Positions 58,436 to 64,000 of a DNA stretch of 64,000 nt are shown in pieces. The stretch comes from Virgibacillus indicus. Lineage in GTDB: Bacteria > Bacillota > Bacilli > Bacillales > Amphibacillaceae. The DNA is taken from the NCBI RefSeq assembly GCF_002266285.1, contig NZ_NPMS01000004.1, positions 248,001 through 312,000 on the forward strand. The letters run 5' to 3'. The notes under the pieces are model-generated. The model was given only the letters and a program-made list of their open reading frames with translations. It had not been told where the DNA came from and did no database searches. Position 1 is the stretch's first letter, and the number at the start of each line of letters is the position of its first letter. The position numbers and the translations under genes are program-made.

Positions 58436-59278
58436 TTATTTCACATACCAGCCGACACCGATTGCGCCTTCCCCTAAATGGGTGCCGATTACAGGGCCAA
58501 AATAACTTATCGTTGTATCCGCTGATGGGTATTTGCTTAAAAAGTCATCCTGCAGTTCAGCTGCAGTTTCTTCATTGTTGGCATGGATAAATACGACCTT
58601 CAAATCATTTCCTTTTGCAGCATCCTCTTCCAGCATTCCCATAATTCGGTTCAGCGCTTTTTTGCGTGTTCGGATTTTTTCAAATGGAACAATTACTTTG
58701 TCCACAAAATGCAGGATCGGTTTAACCTGCAAGAGACTTCCTACTAAGGCTTGTGCCCCATTTAAACGGCCGCCCCGCTGCAGATTATTGAGGTCATCCA
58801 CCATAAAATAGGCACGGATATTACGTTTAATCTGATCCAGACGGCTGATGATATCCTCTGGTGACTTATTTTCCTTTGCCATCTCCGCTGCTTCCAATGC
58901 ATAAAATCCTTGTGGCAGGCAGCTCAATTCCGAATCATAGGCATAAACATCAATTCCTTCTACCATTTCACCTGCACTCACAACAGCCTGATAGGTACCG
59001 CTGATCCCACTGGACAAATGAATTGATATAACTGCATCATAATCTTTTGCCATTTCTTCCAGCTTGCTGGTGATATAGCCTATGGATGGCTGTGAAGTTT
59101 TTGGCAAACTATTTGATTCTCTTACTTTTTGATAAAATTCCTCTGTTGTAATATCTATTTCTTCTTCATAAGACGAATCTCCAAACACGACACTAAGCGG
59201 AACCATATAAATGTTATGCTGCTTCCGTACTTCAGCAGGAATATATGCCGTGCTGTCCGTCATTACAGCAACTTTCAT
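58436..59278 (-). CDS. degV: DegV-family fatty-acid-binding protein
   Basis: The 280-residue protein has the DegV opening MTDSTAYIPAEV, the motif TSQPSIG and SSGISGTYQ, and GTHLGEGAIGVGW at the end. DegV proteins bind a fatty acid and serve fatty acid kinase (FakA/FakB system). Location between degU and comFA matches B. subtilis yviA/degV. Which FakB-type specificity applies is unknown. Confidence 0.93.
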   Translation of the reverse strand: MKVAVMTDSTAYIPAEVRKQHNIYMVPLSVVFGDSSYEEEIDITTEEFYQKVRESNSLPKTSQPSIGYITSKLEEMAKDYDAVISIHLSSGISGTYQAVVSAGEMVEGIDVYAYDSELSCLPQGFYALEAAEMAKENKSPEDIISRLDQIKRNIRAYFMVDDLNNLQRGGRLNGAQALVGSLLQVKPILHFVDKVIVPFEKIRTRKKALNRIMGMLEEDAAKGNDLKVVFIHANNEETAAELQDDFLSKYPSADTTISYFGPVIGTHLGEGAIGVGWYVK

Positions 59279-59395
59279 TAATAACCTTCCCCTTTGCTAA
59301 TCTTAATAGAACTCCATGGCTATTTGTTTTACCCTGTTATTTTTATATACTTATTTTACATGAACAGATTGAAAAATGCATCACTAACTATAAAC

Positions 59396-59432
59396 AAAAA
59401 ATACTCTGATGCATTTGCTAGCATCAGAGTAT
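59396..59432 (-). terminator. degU terminator
   Basis: On the minus strand ATACTCTGATGC...GCATCAGAGTAT forms a 12-bp stem followed by TTTTTTG. Confidence 0.85.
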
Positions 59433-59507
59433 ATAAGAGCAGTAATACAGGAACAAAAAGTATTGCTTGCCTGACCCTTTCAAAGGTTAAGAGCAGTAAA
59501 ACTCAAT

Positions 59508-60200
59508 CTATAAAACTTCTACCCAGCCTTTTCGAATTGCAGAAACAACGGCCTGAGTTCTGTCATTAACATTCATTTTTTGTAAAATATTACTAACATG
59601 ATTTTTCACTGTTTTTTCACTGATGTACAAAGTTTCCGCAACCGCACGATTGCTCTTTCCATCTGCCAGCAGCTGAAGCACCTGGCATTCGCGCTTTGTA
59701 AGCAGGTGTAATGGTTTACGGTATTCAATTCCGCTTTCAGCAATGGTTGAAGTATTTTCTTTTGCCAGACGGCGATATTCCTGAACTAAATTATGCGTTA
59801 CTCTTGGATGCAGGTATGATCCGCCTTCACTGACTACTTTAATTGCTTCAATTAATGCATCCGAATCCATTTCTTTCAGTAAATAGCCCTGTGCCCCTGT
59901 TTTCAGTGCATGGGTTACATAGCTTTCGTCATCATGGATTGACAGAATAATAACATTTGTATTTGGAAAATATCTGACAAGATCCGCTGTTGCCTGAACA
60001 CCATTCATATTAGGCATATTAATATCCATTAATACGACATCCGGATCATTTTCTTTTACTAGCTTTGATGCAACTGCCCCATCATCACCTTCTGCTACAA
60101 CTTCAAATGAGGGTTCAAATTCCAAAATGCGCTTTACTCCCTCTCGAAATAATTTATGATCATCAATCAATACGATTTTTATTTTTTTATTTGTTTCCAT
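59508..60200 (-). CDS. degU: Response regulator DegU
   Basis: The 230-residue regulator has a receiver domain (1-125) with the acidic pocket Asp-Asp near 13-14 and phosphoacceptor Asp59 in VVLMDINMP, Lys in the KEMDSD loop, and a LuxR-type DNA-binding domain (160-228, [20 protein letters not shown]). DegU controls exoenzymes, motility and competence in Bacillus. It is 176 bases from degS, so it may have its own promoter as well. Confidence 0.96.
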   Translation of the reverse strand: METNKKIKIVLIDDHKLFREGVKRILEFEPSFEVVAEGDDGAVASKLVKENDPDVVLMDINMPNMNGVQATADLVRYFPNTNVIILSIHDDESYVTHALKTGAQGYLLKEMDSDALIEAIKVVSEGGSYLHPRVTHNLVQEYRRLAKENTSTIAESGIEYRKPLHLLTKRECQVLQLLADGKSNRAVAETLYISEKTVKNHVSNILQKMNVNDRTQAVVSAIRKGWVEVL

Positions 60201-60376
60201 GTTTTTGTTCCTCCCAGGTTAATTTCAATTAATCTAACATCCCTATTACTTAATGCGGCAGTTCATAGTTATTATATATTTATCTATCTATTATATATTC
60301 TCTTCTTTATGAAGTAAGTATAAATATTACTGTAATTAATCTTTGGACATAAACGGGCGCTTACGTCTTTGATTTT

Positions 60377-61513
60377 TCAAAGATTATATGGAACCTGAAT
60401 TAAAATCGATGTTCCTTTGTCAATTTTCGAATTAATTTTCATTTTTCCCTCTAACATTTCTACGCGTTCCCGCATGCCTATCAATCCGAATGATTTATCT
60501 TTTTTCTGCTTCGTATCAAAACCTTTGCCATTATCCTTTATCAGCATGGTGAGGTTATTTTTGCATATTTCCAGTTTAACCTGTATAAGGGAAGCTTCAG
60601 CATGTTTAATTGCGTTTTGCACTGATTCCTGCACCAAACGAAAAAATGCAACTTCATATTTTTGATTCAGTCTTTTTTCTTCGCCGGTCGATGAAAATTC
60701 AATTTCCGTATTATTATAGTCAGCTATATTTGCAACATATTTTTTTATTGTTGGTATTAAACCAAGATCATCCAGTGCCATTGGACGCAGATCATAAATG
60801 ATGCGCCGGACCTCATAGAGTGAGGAGCGGACCATCTTGCGGACATCTTTAATTTCAACAAGAGCCTGCTCAACATTATTAGCTCGAAATGACCTGTCCA
60901 CAAGTTCTGATCGAAGCAGTATGTTTGCAAGCATTTGAGCAGGTCCATCATGAATTTCTCGTGATATCCTTCTCCGTTCTTCCTCTTGTGCCTCTATAAT
61001 CTTTAAACCGAATTCCTGTTTTTCCTTGGCACTTTCAATCATTTTATTCACTTGTTTAAAGTCATCATGCAAATATGTAAGAATTACTGCTATTTTGCTG
61101 GCAAGTGCCTCTGCACGTTCAATCGTATGACTTAAACTGATTAGTCTTCTTTCCAGATCGTCCCTTTTTTCACGTAAGGCCTTTTCTTCCTGCTGAATCA
61201 TAGCCAATTTTGTCTGCATAGCGTGGGTATTTTCGTATACTTCACGAATTTCATTTTCCGAATAGCGATCAAAATATTTGCTGACTTCAGCCAATCGCTG
61301 TCTGGAATACCTGACCTTTTGCTCAAGCTGATCCCCATCATCTATGTGACGGATTACTTTTTCTTTTGTTTCCTTCAGCTCTTTTACTAGATGCTCATGT
61401 TCCTTTCGAGCCTCTTCACTTATATTAAATATTTCGTCTTTACTATTTTCTACTACCTCGATCATTTCGTTAATGACATAATCAAGTGCAGTATCACTTA
61501 TTTTCTGTGCCAT
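60377..61513 (-). CDS. degS: Sensor histidine kinase DegS
   Basis: The 378-residue cytoplasmic kinase has no membrane segment. A long coiled-coil sensor region (about 30-170) leads to the HisKA_3 box with His188 in ISREIHDGPAQ and the ATPase N-box/G-box (NAIKHAEA, DNGKGFD, GLIGMRERVE). It phosphorylates DegU. Gene order degS-degU-degV matches B. subtilis. Confidence 0.96.
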   Translation of the reverse strand: MAQKISDTALDYVINEMIEVVENSKDEIFNISEEARKEHEHLVKELKETKEKVIRHIDDGDQLEQKVRYSRQRLAEVSKYFDRYSENEIREVYENTHAMQTKLAMIQQEEKALREKRDDLERRLISLSHTIERAEALASKIAVILTYLHDDFKQVNKMIESAKEKQEFGLKIIEAQEEERRRISREIHDGPAQMLANILLRSELVDRSFRANNVEQALVEIKDVRKMVRSSLYEVRRIIYDLRPMALDDLGLIPTIKKYVANIADYNNTEIEFSSTGEEKRLNQKYEVAFFRLVQESVQNAIKHAEASLIQVKLEICKNNLTMLIKDNGKGFDTKQKKDKSFGLIGMRERVEMLEGKMKINSKIDKGTSILIQVPYNL

Positions 61514-61685
61514 CGCTTCCCACCAACCTATGCTATAATTATACGTGTATATTCATATTTTTTATAGGGTCTTTTTTCATACTTATAGGAAATTTTATCC
61601 GATAATTTATAACTTTCTCTCTAAATACTATTATAAATTGGTTTTCTTTAATACTATAATGATCTACTAGGAGGCAAAAGCAAGA

Positions 61686-62318
61686 ATGTTACCATCGTAT
61701 TTTACTGTAAAAAAAGAAGGAACGGATCAAATCATCATACAAAAGTCACGTTTTATCGGTTATGTAAAACGTGTTGAAACAGAAGAAGAAGCGCATAGCT
61801 TTATCCAGGAAATTAAAAAAAAGCATCATGACGCAACACATAACTGTTCTGCATATATTATCGGAGAACATGATCAGATTCAAAAGGCCAATGATGACGG
61901 GGAGCCAAGCGGCACAGCCGGAGTTCCAATGCTGGAGGTTTTAAAAAAGCAGAAATTAAAAGATACTGCTGTTGTCGTAACAAGGTACTTCGGTGGTATT
62001 AAACTCGGAGCAGGAGGCTTAATCCGCGCCTATGGCAGCACGACTTCCCAGGCACTCCAAACAACTGGCATTGTCAAAAGGCAGCTGATGCAGGGCTTCT
62101 CTGTAACTGTTGATTATACCTTACTTGGAAAGCTGGAAAATGTTTTGCGTACTTCTGATCATATACTAGAATCGATAAATTATCTAGAAAAGGTAGAATT
62201 TATCGTCTATGTAAAAACTGGAAGCGAACAGGATTTTCGTAATTGGATTGTTGATCTGACAAGTGATCAAGCAATGATAACAGAGAAAAATACTTCTTAT
62301 TTGGAGATTGATGTATAG
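61686..62318 (+). CDS. yvyE: YvyE, YigZ/IMPACT-family protein
   Basis: The 210-residue protein has the UPF0029 domain (about 15-120) with HDATHNCSAYII, DDGEPSGTAGVPML and VTRYFGGIKLGAGGLIRAYG, and a C-terminal ferredoxin-like domain. The family is linked to translation control in eukaryotes (IMPACT) and its bacterial role is not established. ATG follows AGGAGG. It is divergent from degS as in B. subtilis. Confidence 0.94.
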   Translation: MLPSYFTVKKEGTDQIIIQKSRFIGYVKRVETEEEAHSFIQEIKKKHHDATHNCSAYIIGEHDQIQKANDDGEPSGTAGVPMLEVLKKQKLKDTAVVVTRYFGGIKLGAGGLIRAYGSTTSQALQTTGIVKRQLMQGFSVTVDYTLLGKLENVLRTSDHILESINYLEKVEFIVYVKTGSEQDFRNWIVDLTSDQAMITEKNTSYLEIDV

Positions 62319-62347
62319 GAATACTTTGTTGTACTAGAGCCGGGGTT

Positions 62348-62726
62348 TCTATAGAGTGCGACATAACTGCTCTGTTGATTTCAACGGACGGATGGTTCGT
62401 GGGTTGAACGGAATATCAGGATTTGGGGTACTTCTCTGAGCCCAGCACCCAGAAAACAATAGCCAGGGATCACATAGAGCGCCTCTAAGCCCAAACAGCA
62501 CGAAGTAAGTAGCCACCGGTCACATAGAGCGTCTCTCTAAGCCAAAACAACACGAAATAAGTAGCCACCGGGCACATAGAGTACTTCTCTAAACCCAAAC
62601 AGCCAGAAACAAGTAGCCACTGGTCACATAGAGGATATTTCGGTGGATGGCTGATATGATTCTGGAAGTGTGGTTATATTTCCTGAGCGGCCGATGGAAT
62701 TATCATCGCTGATTTTAGTACGAATT
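62348..62726 (+). repeat. Repeat element E3: four 52-bp units
   Basis: Left end TCTATAGAGTGCGACATAAC (62348-62367). Units are anchored by (G)TCACATAG at 62468, 62519, 62571 and 62623 (spacing 51, 52, 52). The right flank GGATGGCTGATATGATTCTG, CTGAGCGGCCGATGGAATTA leads to a degenerate right end TTAGTACGAA (62715-62724). Same orientation as E1. It fills most of the convergent gap between yvyE and nagB (62319-62816). Confidence 0.85.
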
Positions 62727-62728
62727 CC

Positions 62729-62782
62729 AAAAATAAAACCGCATGTAATCAAGGATTTTAAATTTGATTTCACGCGGTTTTA
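62729..62782 (-). terminator. nagB terminator
   Basis: On the minus strand AAAACCGC...GCGGTTTT is followed by ATTTTTGG, with a long AT-rich loop, directly next to E3. Confidence 0.7.
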
Positions 62783-62816
62783 TCATTTTTATAAGATTTT
62801 CCCCAGCCTATTAAAT

Positions 62817-63548
62817 TTACTTATTAACTTTGGACAATGCCGCTTCGTCAGCTATAACGATAACATTATCATGGTTTTGCAGAATTGAAGCAGGGAATTC
62901 TTCGGACACTTCACCATTGATTAATCTCTCAACAGCTTCTGCTTTGTTTTCACCGGAAGCAAGTAGAAGTATTTCTTTGCTCTCCATAATTGTTTCGATT
63001 CCCATCGTTATTGCTTTCGTTGGAACCTCATCTATAGACGGGAAGAATCTCGCATTCGCATTACGGGTTGATTCATCTAATTCAACGATATGTGTTCTGC
63101 TTGAAAATGATGTGCCTGGCTCATTGAAACCAATATGGCCATTCACGCCAAGGCCCAATAACTGAAGATCAATATGGCCGGCTTCTCGGATTCGTTCTTC
63201 GTAATCACGGCATTCTTTTTCAGTGTCACTTACCTCACCATTTGGAACATGGGTTTGTTCAGCAGGGATATCAATATGATTAAATAATTTATCTTTCATA
63301 AAATAGTGATAACTGTTTGGGTTTGAAGCATCGAGCCCAACATATTCATCCAGATTAAAGGAAATCGTATTTTTAAATGAAACTTCATTCTGATTTTGTT
63401 TCTCAATCATTTTTTTATAAAGTCCTTCAGGTGTAGACCCTGTTGCAAGTCCCAGAACCGGATTCTTTAGATTAAGTAATCGTTCCACATAAATAGAACA
63501 TGCCTTTTCGCTCATCTCTTCGTAATTCGCAACCTTTATAATTTCCAT
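62817..63548 (-). CDS. nagB: Glucosamine-6-phosphate deaminase NagB
   Basis: NagB converts glucosamine-6-phosphate to fructose-6-phosphate and ammonia, letting amino sugars enter glycolysis. The 243-residue protein has LGLATGSTPEGLY, FNLDEYVGL (catalytic Asp) and LGLGVNGHIGFNEPG (catalytic His), as in short Bacillus NagB enzymes. ATG 63548 follows AAAAGGAGAA; the seven-codon extension upstream overlaps that site. nagA and the GntR regulator are not in the window. Confidence 0.95.
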   Translation of the reverse strand: MEIIKVANYEEMSEKACSIYVERLLNLKNPVLGLATGSTPEGLYKKMIEKQNQNEVSFKNTISFNLDEYVGLDASNPNSYHYFMKDKLFNHIDIPAEQTHVPNGEVSDTEKECRDYEERIREAGHIDLQLLGLGVNGHIGFNEPGTSFSSRTHIVELDESTRNANARFFPSIDEVPTKAITMGIETIMESKEILLLASGENKAEAVERLINGEVSEEFPASILQNHDNVIVIADEAALSKVNK

Positions 63549-63594
63549 TTTATCTTCTCCTTTTTCCATTGCTTGCTTTTAGCATTACCAAACA

Positions 63595-63631
63595 AAAATA
63601 AAACAACTACATTTCACTTTCGAATGTAGTT
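63595..63631 (-). terminator. Terminator of the 63641 small ORF
   Basis: On the minus strand AACTACATT-CGAAAGTGA-AATGTAGTT is followed by GTTTTATTTTTG. Confidence 0.8.
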
Positions 63632-63640
63632 ATAAATTAG

Positions 63641-63799
63641 TTATTTTGCAAGAGTTTGTATGTTTCCTTTGATATCAGTTCCATTTGTTAATTCATTGAT
63701 TAACAGCTTAATCAGTTCTTCCGAAGATTGGATTTTATGATTTTCCGTTTGATCAATCACTTTTTTCATCATATGTTTATATTTTTCCTGCTCACGCAT
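63641..63799 (-). CDS. Small protein of 52 residues, unknown
   Basis: ATG 63799 is preceded by AAAGGCGGG at normal spacing, and a terminator follows the stop (63641-63643) by 10 bases. The product begins MREQEKYKHMMKKVIDQTEN, is largely helical and charged, with EELIKLLINELTNG in the middle. I do not recognise it; small soluble helical protein. The binding site and terminator favour a real gene. Confidence 0.65.
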   Translation of the reverse strand: MREQEKYKHMMKKVIDQTENHKIQSSEELIKLLINELTNGTDIKGNIQTLAK

Positions 63800-64000
63800 T
63801 TAATTCCCGCCTTTAAAAGTTTTATCTTTTTTGGTTCTATAGTAATGTACCATATAAAAAAGAGATTCAGTGTCGAAATATGTCGTTAAACATAGATTAT
63901 CATAAAAAAGATTACTTTTTTATAATAAATTCGACTATATTGTTATTTTTTTGGCGCATTTGTTTTTTTTCTTTTCCACCAATGTAAAACTAATAAACAG

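Overview
This is a chromosomal window from a low-GC Gram-positive of the family Bacillaceae. The protein sequences and gene orders look most like the Oceanobacillus/Virgibacillus/Lentibacillus group of salt-tolerant bacilli; that genus-level placement is inference. Almost everything is core chromosome, and most genes read on the minus strand. Blocks follow the Bacillus subtilis order: clpP / crh-whiA-yvcK-rapZ-yvcI-trxB-yvcD; yvoF-ppaX-yvoD-lgt-hprK-yvlD; uvrBA; minJ-ctpB-(M23 peptidase)-ftsX-ftsE-cccB-prfB-secA-hpf; fliT-fliS-fliD-flaG / csrA-fliW-yviE-flgL-flgK-flgN-flgM-yvyF-comFC-comFA-degV-degU-degS-yvyE. Nothing in the window looks like a prophage or a CRISPR array.

Layout. 1-9.9 kb: end of an unknown gene, a repeat element, tRNA-Arg, CtsR-controlled clpP, the crh-to-yvcI cluster, trxB, a TPR protein, and a lone IS605-type TnpB with its probable omega RNA. 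9.9-14.9 kb: glycerol use (glpD, glpK, glpF). 14.9-19.4 kb: carbon-catabolite sensor kinase hprK with lipoprotein and phosphate-metabolism genes. 19.5-25.7 kb: bacillithiol gene bshB2 with yojF, and the LexA-controlled uvrBA operon. 25.9-28.6 kb: a YkoN/YkoQ/YkoP-like set. 28.6-33.5 kb: a denitrification island with copper nitrite reductase NirK and a two-subunit CuA-type nitric oxide reductase. 33.6-46.2 kb: division, cell-wall and export genes and a BCCT transporter. 47.1-62.3 kb: hibernation factor, late flagellar genes, competence and DegSU. 62.3-64 kb: a repeat element, nagB and a small ORF.

How the genes connect. Three FNR-type palindromes (TGTGA-N6-TCAC-like) lie upstream of nirK, of the NOR operon and of cytochrome c551 (cccB). 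The first two sit almost exactly 41 bp upstream of the start predicted from a -10 box. Together they describe an anaerobic nitrite-to-N2O module with its likely electron carrier. SigD promoters precede flgM and flaG-fliD, a SigB promoter precedes hpf, a LexA box precedes uvrB and a CtsR box precedes clpP. The flagellin gene hag is missing from its usual place between csrA and flaG.

The least explained content is intergenic. One element family has shared ends (core CTGCGACATAA) around 4, 5 or 8 tandem units of 52 bp (three copies), and similar ends surround a different GC-rich core (one copy). A second hairpin-forming tandem array, also of period 52, lies upstream of nirK. A third repeat family of about 150 bp occurs three times. 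These repeats are the best candidates for something undescribed here.
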